From assembly GCF_021535045.1 (NCBI RefSeq), contig NZ_CP091056.1:1054001-1118000 (forward strand): a stretch of 64,000 nucleotides of DNA, given 5' to 3'. This stretch comes from Ornithinimicrobium sp. INDO-MA30-4. Its GTDB lineage: Bacteria; Actinomycetota; Actinomycetes; Actinomycetales; Dermatophilaceae. The notes beneath the pieces are model-generated. The model was not told the origin of the DNA and did not search any database. It worked only from the letters and a program-made list of their open reading frames with translations. This document shows, one piece after another, positions 31,290 through 41,621 of the stretch (position 1 is its first letter; each line of letters opens with the position of its first letter). The translations under genes and the position numbers were made by a program.

Positions 31290-32489
31290 ATGGCGAATCA
31301 GACCGAAGCGGGCCCCTCCCCGCGCAAACGAAGCAAAGGCGCGCTCACCTCGGGCATCCTCTCGACGGTGATCGGCATTGCCGGAGTCACTCTCCTTGTC
31401 TTGGGGGTTGTTGGGCTCAACCAGGTGCCGGTTGCCAACCTGAACGGTTTTAACGACGGGCAGACGATCAACGTCACAGACAGCGGCATGTCGGTCTACG
31501 CCCTTGACGACGTCCGAGACTCGACCGTGTGCCAAGCCGTTGTCGATGGCAACACCACGGTCTTTGATCGGCCTGTCGAGAGCTTCTCGATTGAAGTTTC
31601 CGGGAGCGACTACTACGAGATTGCGCGCACCCCGGACGGCATGGCAGCAGGTTCGTATGAGGTCGCCTGTGAGTCGGGGACCTCAACCTATGCCGGTCCG
31701 CGCGCCACTCTGATGTCATCCGGTGGAGTCATGGGGCTCACCGGAGTCGTCGTGGGGGTCGTCCTGGTGCTGATTGCCGGAGTCCTGCTGCTATTGGCAG
31801 TGGCCTTAGCGTTCAACAACCGCCGCAAAGCCAAGAAACAGCAGGGCGGCCAGCCAGCGTCTGGCTACCCTGAGTCTGGCTATGCGCAATCGGGGTACAC
31901 CTCCCCGTATGCCAGCCCGCCTCCCCCGCCGATGTCCGCGCCTGAGGCGAACGACAACTACCCATATAGCCAGGAGCAGACCGCGCGGGATCAAGGCGCC
32001 GAAGGCGACTATGCGCCCTACGGTCAGCAGACCCCGCAAGAGTCATCCCCCTACGGGAACGCACAGGCAGCTCCCGGCCCCTACGGTTCACAGTCGGCTC
32101 CTCCCCCGCCTCCGCCGAGCACCGGTGCGGACGAGGACCCGTATGGCCCGCCTCCCACGTCGCAGCCATACGGCCAAGACCCCACCCAACCGGTTGGCGA
32201 TGAAACCCAGCAGATGCCCATGAGCCAAAGCACGTGGGCACCACCAGCCGACTCTCAGTCGGCCGATGAGACGACGAGCCACGAGCCGAGCCACGACTCC
32301 GCAGAGTCGTCCCAGGACCACGAGGACGATCGTGATGACTCCGCTGCGGATGAGACTGAGTCTGAGGAAGAGGGCCGACAGGCTTCCGGCAACGGATACG
32401 GCCCACCGCCCACCAGCAGCGACAAGCCAAGTCAGGGTTTGGGCTATGGCAACTCCTGGCCCCCGCCGCCACCCCCGTCTAACTCCTGA
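31290..32489 (+). CDS. Two-span membrane protein with a paired-cysteine ectodomain and Pro/Tyr-rich acidic tail
   Basis: 399 residues, unbroken, not a family that I can name. A basic N-terminus is followed by membrane span 1 (about 20-43), then an extracellular domain of about 100 residues with two cysteines (in STVCQAV and YEVACES). Span 2 is about residues 147-176, and a cytoplasmic tail of over 200 residues follows. The tail is rich in PYG, SGY and PPPPP motifs and has an acidic Ser/Asp/Glu block near residues 330-365. The order of parts matches the smaller proteins at 35745 and 36404. Proline/tyrosine-rich tails of this kind often mediate protein assembly, but no function can be assigned. 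Confidence 0.8.
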   Translation: MANQTEAGPSPRKRSKGALTSGILSTVIGIAGVTLLVLGVVGLNQVPVANLNGFNDGQTINVTDSGMSVYALDDVRDSTVCQAVVDGNTTVFDRPVESFSIEVSGSDYYEIARTPDGMAAGSYEVACESGTSTYAGPRATLMSSGGVMGLTGVVVGVVLVLIAGVLLLLAVALAFNNRRKAKKQQGGQPASGYPESGYAQSGYTSPYASPPPPPMSAPEANDNYPYSQEQTARDQGAEGDYAPYGQQTPQESSPYGNAQAAPGPYGSQSAPPPPPPSTGADEDPYGPPPTSQPYGQDPTQPVGDETQQMPMSQSTWAPPADSQSADETTSHEPSHDSAESSQDHEDDRDDSAADETESEEEGRQASGNGYGPPPTSSDKPSQGLGYGNSWPPPPPPSNS

Positions 32490-32530
32490 TCGCCGGGGTT
32501 GAACGGCACCGCCATCTGAGCCGTTATGTG

Positions 32531-32566
32531 AGAAAGCCCGAGTTGGTTTACCAACTCGGGCTTTCT
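32531..32566. terminator. Bidirectional terminator between convergent genes
   Basis: Perfect 16-bp stem AGAAAGCCCGAGTTGG with its complement and a TTTA loop, followed by T-rich sequence. It lies between the 31290 membrane protein gene and the convergent PAC2 gene. Confidence 0.88.
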
Positions 32567-32622
32567 CTTGGTCCCGAGCACGTATTCACTGCAACGTCGG
32601 GCGAGTGGATTTCAGTAACCCA

Positions 32623-33557
32623 TCACGATTCGGGGGTCGGGTTCTCGTCGCTTTCGCCGGCCGCTTCCTTGAGGAACTCCTCAAACTCAGCGCCGAGCTC
32701 GTCCGCGGAAGGGATATCTTCCGACTCTGCTTCAAGAGGCTCTGTCTGCGCTGGCCTTCAACGAACTGGTCGTAGCGCTTCTCAAGCTCGGACACGGCCT
32801 CCAACACCTCGGGGGCCTGCTTCACTTGCTCCTCGATTTGACCGCGGTTCTCGACCGCGCTGGCCGCCAACGCGTCAGATGGAATGCTGAGGTTGGTCAT
32901 CTCACCCAAAGCCTCCATGGCTGCTACTGCAGCGTCCCCAAAGGCGGACTCGGCCAGATAATGCGGCACATGAGCGGCCAGACCAGAAGTTTGCAAGCCT
33001 GCTTCGCCAAGACGCAGTTGAATCAATGACTCAACACTCGCCGGGACCTGCACCTTGCCAAACAGCGCTTGGTTGCCTGGGATCAAGTCAGGGTCACTGG
33101 CAAACCGGGTCATCCCGACCGGGCGTGTGTGCGGCACGGCCATCGGAATCCCGTGAGCAGCGACCACCTTGCGCACGCCAAATGCCCTGCATAGCTGATG
33201 GACAGCCTCGGTGAAGGCCTCCCATCGATAGTCAGGCTCTGACCCGTGCAAGAACAGGAAGGGCGAGCCTTCGGCATCTTTGACGCGGTAGAGGACCAGG
33301 CTGATCTGATCAATTTCAGAAAAATGGTCGGAGTCGAACGTCATCATGGGGCGCCGTGACCGGTAGTCCATGAGTTGATCAACGTCAAAGGACGCCAACA
33401 CCTCGTGGTCCAGCGTGTCAAGGATGTGGTCAGCGATCTGGCCACGCACCTGACCTGCGTCAACAAACCCATCGATAGACAAGTGCAGTAAAGGCGCGTG
33501 TTGCGCCAAATGGTCGGAATCCGTCTCCAGACGGAACAACGAGTTTTCTTCAGTCAC
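32623..33557 (-). CDS. PAC2 family protein (proteasome assembly chaperone-like)
   Basis: About 310 residues. The PAC2 fold is recognised by LLHLSIDGFVDAGQV near the start, then FLFLHGSEPDYRWEAF, VVAAHGIPMAVPHTRP and GLAAHVPHYLA. The C-terminal part is helical and acidic. One missing base near 32745 changes the frame; reading across gives an acidic tail ending ENPTPES. Actinobacterial PAC2 proteins are related to archaeal/eukaryotic proteasome assembly chaperones, but their role in bacteria is unsettled. It is transcribed divergently from the S9 peptidase. Confidence 0.85.
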
Positions 33558-33647
33558 CGGACCCTCCTTAACAGGGCTTGATATCTATACGTTAAACATC
33601 CACAGAGTCGCAACGATTCCCGGCAACGATGATGGTAGACCTTGGGA

Positions 33648-35711
33648 ATGACTTTGATGCCGTCGGACACCCAGCCATTCCATGATCTTGATGCCTACGT
33701 GGCACTCGCTCGACAAAGTGGACTGGTTTTATCGCCGGACGGGACCCGCTTGATCACCACGGTGAGCGAGTTAAACGATGAGAAAACTGGATACACCACG
33801 TCCCTCTGGGAAGTCGACCCGACGGGTGAACGCGAAGCTCATCAACTGACTCGTAGTGAAGCTGGCGAAGCAGCCCCCGTATTCGACAACTCCTGCAACC
33901 TCTATTTCACCTCCAAGCGACCGCTGCCTGCATCAGAGGAAGAAGCCTCTGGGGCGAGCCTGTGGCGGTTGCCGCGCCAGGGTGGTGAAGCAGAGTTTGT
34001 TCGCTCGCACCCCGGTGGCATCTCCAAAGTCATCCCTGCTCGCCAGGCCGACCAACTATATCTCGTCGCTCCCAAGATGGCAGGTGCAACTTCGGCCGCC
34101 GAACACGCCGAGCTCAGCAAGACCCGGAAGGCCTCGGGAGTTGATGCCATTCTGCACACCGGCTATCCCGTCCGGTTCTGGGATCACGACCTCGGACCAT
34201 CGCACCCAGCGATTTGGACACCCACGCAAGACGGCTCGCTCAAGCTGCTGAGCGCGGACCTCGGGGCTGAGTTGGAAGAAACTCACCAGGAAGTGAGCCC
34301 TGACGGAACATTCGTGCTCACGACCGTGGCCCGACCGATGGCTCGCGCCGAACGTCGCGACACAGTCGTGCGGATAGACCTGGAGACCGGTGCCCACCAC
34401 ATTGTCGCCGACGCCGCAGGCATCGAGTTTGGTGTTGGCCCGATTAGCCCAGACGGCACCCGAGCTGTGTTGACTCAATCGACGCAGTCAACCACCGAAT
34501 CCGCACCCAGCACCGTGCTGGCGATATTAAATCTCAGCACCGGCGAGATCACCGCACTTGCCGAGGATTGGGACCGCTGGCCCACTCCGATGGCATGGAC
34601 TGGCGACGGGCGTGAGTTGATTGTCGTCACTGATGATCTTGGCCGAGCCCCCGTCTTTGCTATTGACGTGGTGACCGATTCGGTACGCCAGGTGACCACC
34701 GAAGACGCCGCATACTCCACGGTGGTCGTAGCCCCGGATGGCCAGACGTTGTATGGCGTTCGCAGCAGCTACCGGTTCCCGGCCGAGGTCGTCCGCATCA
34801 ATCTCTCTTCTGGAGAAGCAACGCCGCTGAAGAACCCCGTAGCGCGCCCAGCCCTGCCGGGTCGGCTAGAAGAGGTTGAAACCACTGCCGAAGATGGCAC
34901 ACCGGTGCGCGCATGGCTCGCCATGCCGGACTCTTCTGGGCCTAGCTCACCTGCTCCAATGCTCTTGTGGGTTCACGGCGGGCCGCTAGGTTCTTGGAAC
35001 GCTTGGACCTGGCGCTGGAACCCGTGGCTGATGGTTGCTCAGGGATATGCCGTCTTACTGCCTGATCCAGCACTATCCACGGGATACGGCTACGACTTCA
35101 TTCAGCGCGGCTGGGGTGCTTGGGGCGGCGCGTCCTACACGGATCTCATATCGATCACCGACACCGTCGAGCAGCGCCAAGACATTGATGCCAGCCGCAC
35201 GGCTGCCATGGGTGGTTCATACGGCGGCTATATGGCCAACTGGATCGCGGGACACACCGACCGGTTCAAGGCGATCGTGACTCACGCGTCGCTGTGGGAG
35301 TTGGAGGGCTTTGGCCCCACGACAGATGCTGGCTTCTATTGGCAGCGCGAGATGAGCACAGAGATGGCAGCTAAGAATTCGCCACATCGCTTCGTTGAGG
35401 ACATCGTCTCCCCGGTGCTGGTCATTCACGGTGATCGCGACTACCGGGTGCCGATTGGCGAGGGTCTTCGACTTTGGTACGAATTGCTGTCCAAGTCCGG
35501 CCGTCCAGCCGACGAAAACGGCGAGAGCGACCACCAGTTCCTTTACTTCCCTCAAGAGAACCACTGGATCCAAGCACCACAACACGCCAAAATTTGGTAT
35601 CAAGTTGTCAGTAACTTCCTCCAGGCTCATGTCCTGGGTGACGCAGACGTCACTTCACCCGTTGAATTGGGTCGCACAGCGCCTGAAGCAACCGAGCAGT
35701 CCAATACGTAA
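33648..35711 (+). CDS. S9 family peptidase (prolyl oligopeptidase / acylaminoacyl-peptidase type)
   Basis: 687 residues, unbroken. The N-terminal two thirds is a beta-propeller with repeated PDGT-type motifs (LVLSPDGTRLITTV, EVSPDGTFVLTT, ISPDGTRAVLT). The C-terminal alpha/beta-hydrolase domain has the nucleophile motif GGSYGGYM, the oxyanion region LLWVHGGPLGSW, the acid in HGDRDYRVP, and the histidine in PQENHWI. There is no signal peptide, so it is a cytoplasmic peptidase acting on short peptides. ATG 33648 was chosen; a TTG six bases upstream and an ATG nine bases downstream are alternatives. Confidence 0.93.
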   Translation: MTLMPSDTQPFHDLDAYVALARQSGLVLSPDGTRLITTVSELNDEKTGYTTSLWEVDPTGEREAHQLTRSEAGEAAPVFDNSCNLYFTSKRPLPASEEEASGASLWRLPRQGGEAEFVRSHPGGISKVIPARQADQLYLVAPKMAGATSAAEHAELSKTRKASGVDAILHTGYPVRFWDHDLGPSHPAIWTPTQDGSLKLLSADLGAELEETHQEVSPDGTFVLTTVARPMARAERRDTVVRIDLETGAHHIVADAAGIEFGVGPISPDGTRAVLTQSTQSTTESAPSTVLAILNLSTGEITALAEDWDRWPTPMAWTGDGRELIVVTDDLGRAPVFAIDVVTDSVRQVTTEDAAYSTVVVAPDGQTLYGVRSSYRFPAEVVRINLSSGEATPLKNPVARPALPGRLEEVETTAEDGTPVRAWLAMPDSSGPSSPAPMLLWVHGGPLGSWNAWTWRWNPWLMVAQGYAVLLPDPALSTGYGYDFIQRGWGAWGGASYTDLISITDTVEQRQDIDASRTAAMGGSYGGYMANWIAGHTDRFKAIVTHASLWELEGFGPTTDAGFYWQREMSTEMAAKNSPHRFVEDIVSPVLVIHGDRDYRVPIGEGLRLWYELLSKSGRPADENGESDHQFLYFPQENHWIQAPQHAKIWYQVVSNFLQAHVLGDADVTSPVELGRTAPEATEQSNT

Positions 35712-35744
35712 CCCGAACACAACCACCAGTAGACGGAGAAGACC

Positions 35745-36316
35745 ATGACGATGTACTCACCAGCGACGGCTGGGCGCGGTTTGCGGGGCTGGGGTGTCGG
35801 CCTGTTCTTGCTTGGCATCGTGATTCTCTTTGCCTCGGTCGTGATCGGCGTGATTGGCGCGAGGAACGTCAATGTCGATGACCTCGACTTTGCCTCCGAA
35901 GGCACTGCGACACTCACCACAGAGCAGGTTTTGGTCGTTCGCGGCTCAAGTGAAGACGACTGTGTCGTGACGGGCCCCTCGGGGTAGCGCTGCCCTACGG
36001 CCCGTCATCAGGCCAGATTAATGATCTCTACATCGTCTCGCTGGTCCCGATTGAGGACGGCCAGCACACCATTTCGTGCCAGAACGGCGCGACGTTTGCA
36101 TTCGCCGACCAGGACACGGTCAGCAACGCGGGCGGCGGCGTCCTCGCGGTGATTGGTGCCTTTGTCGGCGCGCTCATCGGTGGCTTCTTCATCCTGCTGG
36201 GCTTCATTCTGTGGCTCGTGGGACGGTCCAAGCGCAAGAGCGCTTTGCGCAATGCGCAGCAGTACAACGGCGGCGGGTACGACGCCCCACCGCCACCCGG
36301 GTACTCCCAATACTGA
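35745..36316 (+). CDS. Two-span membrane protein, paralogue of the 36404 gene
   Basis: About 190 residues after crossing one missing base near 35983 (in a GGGG run). An N-terminal GRGLRGWG motif precedes span 1 (about 15-38). A short extracellular domain has two cysteines (DDCVVTGPSG and TISCQNGATF). Span 2 ends in WLVGRSKRKSALRNAQ, followed by a short PPPPGYSQY tail. The layout and the GRSKRKSAL motif are shared with the next gene. The family has no name that I recognise. It starts 33 bases after the S9 peptidase stop, so it may share that transcript. Confidence 0.75.
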
Positions 36317-36403
36317 CTTCTTTCAGGTTTGCGGAACCAGCAGGCATCCATCGGCGTCGGAAGTCAGAATCTTCGCCACCACGTGAACGAGAAGGGCAAC
36401 AAC

Positions 36404-37042
36404 ATGGCAAACAACGGACCTGAATCCGCAGGCAAGGGATTACGACGCTGGGGCGGGGGCCTGTTCTGGCTTGGCATCATCACTGGCATTATCTCCGTGG
36501 TTGCCATTGTGGTGAGTCTCGGATCGATCAGCACAGACGGCGTGGAGACACAGACAGACGGTGTCGTCAGTGCCGAAGCCGGCGTTCTGCAAACGATGGT
36601 CATTGTTGACGGGGGCGCTTCAGACTGCGTTGTCACCAACACCAGTGGCCAAACGCTGACCCTGCAGTCAATGGGCGCTCAAGACGGCGCTGAGGTCGTG
36701 CAGTTCACACCTGACTCATCGGATGGCCTCACGATCAACTGCACCAACGGAGCGTCCTTCTTCTTCATTGATGCCGGAATGCTCAGCGGCTTCGGTGGAA
36801 TTGCACTTGGCGGGCTAGGCATTGTCATTGCTGGTTTCCTGGTCATTCTGGGTGCCATCCTCTGGTTTGTCGGTCGCTCTAAGCGCAAGAGCGCCCTCAT
36901 GAGCGCCAACCAGAGTAACGAGCAGTTCACCGGAGGCGACTACAACCGGGGTGGCTACGACACCACCCAGGGCTCCAACTACAACGACAACGGAAACAAC
37001 AACGGCGGACCATACGCTCCCCCGCCACCACCGCAGAGCTAA
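36404..37042 (+). CDS. Two-span membrane protein, paralogue of the 35745 gene
   Basis: 212 residues, unbroken. N-terminal GKGLRRWGGG motif, span 1 (about 20-40), extracellular domain with cysteines in SDCVVTNTSG and LTINCTNGASF, span 2 (about 125-152) ending in FVGRSKRKSALMSANQ, and a Gly/Asn/Tyr-rich tail ending in PPPPPQS. It is clearly a duplicate of its upstream neighbour, with the same order of parts as the larger 31290 protein. ATG 36404 follows a GAAGGG ribosome site. Function unknown; a small disulfide-bonded outer domain coupled to a flexible inner tail is the visible design. Confidence 0.78.
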   Translation: MANNGPESAGKGLRRWGGGLFWLGIITGIISVVAIVVSLGSISTDGVETQTDGVVSAEAGVLQTMVIVDGGASDCVVTNTSGQTLTLQSMGAQDGAEVVQFTPDSSDGLTINCTNGASFFFIDAGMLSGFGGIALGGLGIVIAGFLVILGAILWFVGRSKRKSALMSANQSNEQFTGGDYNRGGYDTTQGSNYNDNGNNNGGPYAPPPPPQS

Positions 37043-37054
37043 AGCACTGAGGGT

Positions 37055-37663
37055 TTAACTGTGGGTTCGTTGCATCGGTTCGATGCGACGGACCCACAGG
37101 TCGTTTACCGCCTGCGCCAAGTTGTCGAGGTCGCCCGAATTGTCGACAATCTCATCAGCGATTTTGGCCCTTTGCGCATCAGTGGCTTGGCTATCAATTC
37201 GTGATTGGGCTTCTTCTCGACTCATCGCTCGATCACTCATCAAACGCTCAATGCGTCGCTCCAACGGGACGTGCACCACCACGACCAAGTCATAGTCGTC
37301 ACTGAGTCCCTGCTCGACGAGAAGTGGCATGTCATGCACCACGACATCCCCATCGGCGGCTTGAGCAAACCGCTCCCTCGTGAGTTTCTTGATCTGGGGA
37401 TGGGTGATCCCTTCCAACACTGATCGCTGCTGGGGATCGGCAAAGACGATCGCACCTAATGCTGCGCGATCTAGCGCCCCGTCATCCTGCAACACACCCG
37501 GGCCAAAATGCTCGGCAATCTCGGCTAGGCCCCGGGTGCCCGGCTCAACAACCCGGCGGGCCAAGCGATCCGCATCAATGATCACAGCGCCGCGCTCAGC
37601 CAGGAGACGAGCCACCGTTGACTTGCCTGAGCCAATGCCGCCGGTCAGTCCTATCCGCACCAT
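37055..37663 (-). CDS. coaE: Dephospho-CoA kinase
   Basis: Last step of coenzyme A synthesis: phosphorylates dephospho-CoA. 202 residues. The P-loop is GLTGGIGSGKST at the very N-terminus. Other family motifs are VIIDADRLAR (the DAD motif), HPQIKKLTR, and DMPLLVEQGL. It is a stand-alone-length CoaE, lacking the extra C-terminal UPF0157 domain found in mycobacteria. ATG 37663 is exactly where homologues begin, but the same frame continues upstream into hrpA without a stop. No strong ribosome site is seen before it, so its expression may depend on hrpA translation. Confidence 0.93.
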   Translation of the reverse strand: MVRIGLTGGIGSGKSTVARLLAERGAVIIDADRLARRVVEPGTRGLAEIAEHFGPGVLQDDGALDRAALGAIVFADPQQRSVLEGITHPQIKKLTRERFAQAADGDVVVHDMPLLVEQGLSDDYDLVVVVHVPLERRIERLMSDRAMSREEAQSRIDSQATDAQRAKIADEIVDNSGDLDNLAQAVNDLWVRRIEPMQRTHS

Positions 37664-40600
37664 GGCAACAGCCTGGGCTTCCGCGGCGTCCATCGCGGTA
37701 TAGATTCGCTTCGGCGATACCGGACCCGCCGTTCCTAGCCGCTGCGCAAAGAGCGAGACGCGCAACTCTTGGATCTGCCACCAGATGTCGCGCACATCGG
37801 CGCCGAGGCGCCGGTGCGGCGGCAAACTCGCGAGGAACGACGCATACTCCTCGAGAACCACCTGGACCTGCTCAGTTCGTTCGGCATCGCGGTCGAGGTC
37901 TTGGACGCCTTTGTCAAGGCGCTCGAGCATTGCCTTCAGGTAGATCACCATGCGAGACATCCGGCGGTAGCCCACTTCTGCGATAAAGCCCGGCTTGATC
38001 AGTTCGCCAATCTGACGCTGCATGTCGGTGGACATGTGTGCCGCCCGGGGCGAAGTGAGATTTCGCAGCCCTAGTTGAACTCGTCGGGCAGCATCCAAGA
38101 TGGGGACTGTCTGCTCCAAGATCTCGATGATCCGGGGCACGCTTTGCTGCTTCACGAGCGCCAGCGCCCGATCGAAGTCTTCCTGCTCCGGACCACGGCA
38201 CCCGGCATCTGCTCCACCACCGAATCCACGGCCGCCGCTAGCGCATCGTCCAGCAGCGCAGGGACCGAACCGTGCGGGTTGTGCCCTAATGCCAGTTTTT
38301 GCTCGTTGCTGAGGATTGCGAGCACTCGCTTCCACGGAGGCGTGGTGTTCAGCAGGAGCAGCCGGCGGATCCCAATGACGGTTGACCTGTGCGCCTGCGA
38401 CTTAGTGTCCCAGACCTTGATATCCACTCGATCTCCCCGGTCAACCAGCGCGGGGTAGCCGTGCACGGACCTGCCGTGGCTGGTTTGCTCGAAGGTCTCT
38501 GGCAATCGATCAAAGTCCCACGACGTGAGTCCGGTGCGCTCGATCCCTGACGCCGCAGCCGGAGAGTGCTCCTGACTGTCGGGGCCAGTTCGCCTTGGAG
38601 GGTCTCTAGGTCCTTGCCTTCACCGAGAATCTCGACGCGTGCCCGTCCGCGCCCTTGCGACCTTGCGCGGGTTGTCGTCGTTCTACGCGGAAGGTGACCT
38701 TGAGGTGATCCGGCACTCGCTCCCATTCGAAGTCAGTGCCGCGCACCGGCACCGCGCCACGATGGCTGAGGTATGCGGCGAGCGCTGCGGTGACTGGTTC
38801 GTTTGAGGCTTCGAGGGCAGCCATCGCGGCCCTGGCGTGATCTGGTGCTGGCACAAAGTGTCGCCGCACATTCTTGGGCAGCGCCTTCACCATCGCAATG
38901 ATCAAGTCTTGCCGTAGCCCAGGCACCAACCAGTCAAAGCCCACCGGCTCTACCTGATTGAGCACTTCGATCGGCACATGCACGGTCACCCCGTCGGCGT
39001 CCGAGCCAGGCTCAAACTGATAAGTCAGCGGCAATGAGATCTGGCCTTGCTTCCAGCTCCCGGGATAGTCAGCGTGACTGACATCATCTGCTGTATCGCT
39101 GAGCAACAGGTCTTCGGTGAATGTCAGCAATTCAGCATCGTCGCGCCGAGCCTTTTTCCACCAGGCATCGAAGTGAGCGCCGGACACCACGTCGGCCGGC
39201 AGTCGCTCATCGTAGAAGTCGATCAATGTTTCGTCATCAACGATGATGTCGCGACGGCGAGCGCGCGCCTCCAGTTCGCCCAATTGGCGCACGAGCCGTC
39301 GGTTGGCGTGGAAAAAGTCGTGTCGTGTGTCCCAGTCGCCTTCGACCAGACCGTGCCGAATGAACAAGTCCCTGGCCACTTCAGGGTCAATGCGGCCATA
39401 CGGCACGGGACGACCGGCCACCAGGGGCACTCCGTAAAGGGTCACTCGCTCATCAGCGATGGCACTCGCCCGGGAACGCGACCAGCGCGGCTCAGCGTGG
39501 CTGCGTTTCACCAGATGGCCAGCAATCGCTTCGACCCATTCCGGGTCAATGGCCGCGTTGGTACGGGCCCACAAGCGAGAAGTCTCAACGAGCTCCGCCG
39601 TCATCACCCAGTCGGGGTTCTTCTTGAACAGAGTGGAGCCGGGCTGCAGATGGAACTTAGCGTTTCGGGCGCCGTGATACTCGCGCTTGTCGCGGTCATA
39701 CAGACCGACGTGCGACAACAAGCCAGCCAAGAGTGATTGGTGGATCGCTTGTGGTGAGGCAGGCGTGGAGTTGACCTGCAGCCCCAGTGACTTGGCCGCC
39801 TGCTTGATCTGGGTATGCAGGTCTTGCCACCCCGCACCCGCAGGTAGTGCAGGAACTCTCGTTGGCACATGCGCCGGAAGGCGCTGCCTGAAAGGTCTTT
39901 CTGCTGTGCCTTGAGGTAGTTCCACAAGTTGAGCAGAGACATGAAGTCAGACTCGTCGTCCTTGAAGCGGGCGTGCTGCTGATCCGCCTGTGCTTGCTTG
40001 TCGGCTGGTCGCTCCCGCGGGTCTTGCATGGAGAGGGCGGCCACGATGATCTGGACTTCACGCAGCGTGCCGTTGCGCTCCGCTTCGACCAGCATGCGGG
40101 CCAGTCGCGGATCGACGGGGAGCGCCACCAGAGCTCGGCCATAGTTCGTCAGACGTTTGCGTGGCTGGTTGGCCGGAGCCTGCGTGTTGATCGCCTGCAA
40201 CTCCTCCAGCAGGCGCAGGCCGTCCGCGATTTGTCGCGAATCAGGTGGCTCGATGAAGCCAAACTTCTCGATCGCGCCCAAACCCAGGTTGGTCATCCCC
40301 AGGATGACGCTGGCTAAGTTGGTGCGCAGAATCTCGGGGTCGGTGAAGGCGGGACGTGCCTCGAAGTCCTCTTCGGAGTACAGGCGGATCGCGGTGCCCG
40401 GAGCGAGGCGTCCGCATCGACCGGAGCGCTGGTTGGCACTGGCTTGGCTGATGGGCTCGATCGGCAGACGTTGCACTTTGAGCCGTTGGCTATACCGCGA
40501 GATACGCGCGGTGCCGGTGTCGATGACATACCGGATGCCGGGCACGGTCAGCGACGTTTCGGCCACGTTGGTGGCTACGACGATGCGCCTGCCCGAGGAG

Positions 40601-41571
40601 CGGCTAAAAATACGGTGCTGCTCAGCAGCCGATAGCCGACCATACAGCGGCAAAACTTGAGTGCCGGGCAACTTCATTCCGGAGAGGGCTTCGGTGGCGT
40701 CTCTAATTTCGCGCTCACCTGAGCAAAACACCAGGATGTCTTGCGGGCCGGTGTCGCTCGAGGTGGGGCTGGTCCACAGTTCTTCGACGGCTTCACAGAT
40801 GCCGGTCACTTGGTCGATCTCGACTTCGCTGATTTCAGCGTCGGCGCCTTTGCCCTTGGGTGGGCCCTCACGAAGCAACGGGCGATACAGCACCTCCACG
40901 TCGAAGGTCCGCCCCGAGACTTCAATAACGGGAGCGGGCTTGCCAGCAGCGTCGGCGAAGTGTTCGGCAAAGCGATTCACATCGATTGTTGCCGAGGTGA
41001 CGATGACCTTGAGGTCTGGGCGTCGAGGCAGCAACTGCTTGAGGTAGCCCAACAGGAAGTCGATGTTGAGGCTTCGCTCGTGCGCCTCGTCGATGATGAT
41101 CGTGTCGTAGCGGCGCAGGTCGCGGTCCCGCTGCATCTCCGAGAGCAGAATGCCGTCGGTCATCACCTTGATGAGGGTGTCGTGCCGCGATTTGTCGGTA
41201 AAACGCACCTGGTAGCCAACGGTCGTGCCTAGTTCGACTCCCAGCTCTTCGCTGATGCGCTCGGCAACAGATCGAGCGGCGATCCGGCGCGGTTGGGTAT
41301 GCCCGATCGTGCCGGCAACCCCACGGCCCAAGTCGAGGCACATCTTGGGGATCTGCGTGGTCTTACCCGAGCCGGTCTCTCCGGCGATGATGACGACCTG
41401 GTTACCCGCGATTGCCTCTAGCAGATCATCTTTTCGCTCGACGACGGGCAACTCCGCCGGATAGTTCAGTGCCGTGGGCCGGGCGGCTTCGCGTTCAGCG
41501 ATACGCGCCAACCGGCGCTGCGCTGCCTCTGGATCCGCCTTGCGTGGACGACGGCGAGACTGGGGCGGCAT
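37664..41571 (-). CDS. hrpA: ATP-dependent RNA helicase HrpA (DEAH box)
   Basis: About 1300 residues, the full family length. Helicase motifs are I GETGSGKTTQIPK, II IIIDEAHERS, III TSATID, and VI QRSGRCGR, all in the N-terminal half, followed by the HA2/OB-fold region and the long DUF3418 C-terminus (ending LGTAGPVSPKRIYTAMDAAE). Such helicases act in mRNA turnover and the rescue of stalled ribosomes. Four single-base losses break the frame, near 39840, 38640, 38540 and 38200; each segment matches the family in order. The last segment runs without a stop into coaE. The gene starts at ATG 41571. Confidence 0.93.
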
Positions 41572-41621
41572 ACGTCACAGAATATGGCCTCGGTTGGCGC
41601 CAGGTGACGGTGCCCAGATGG

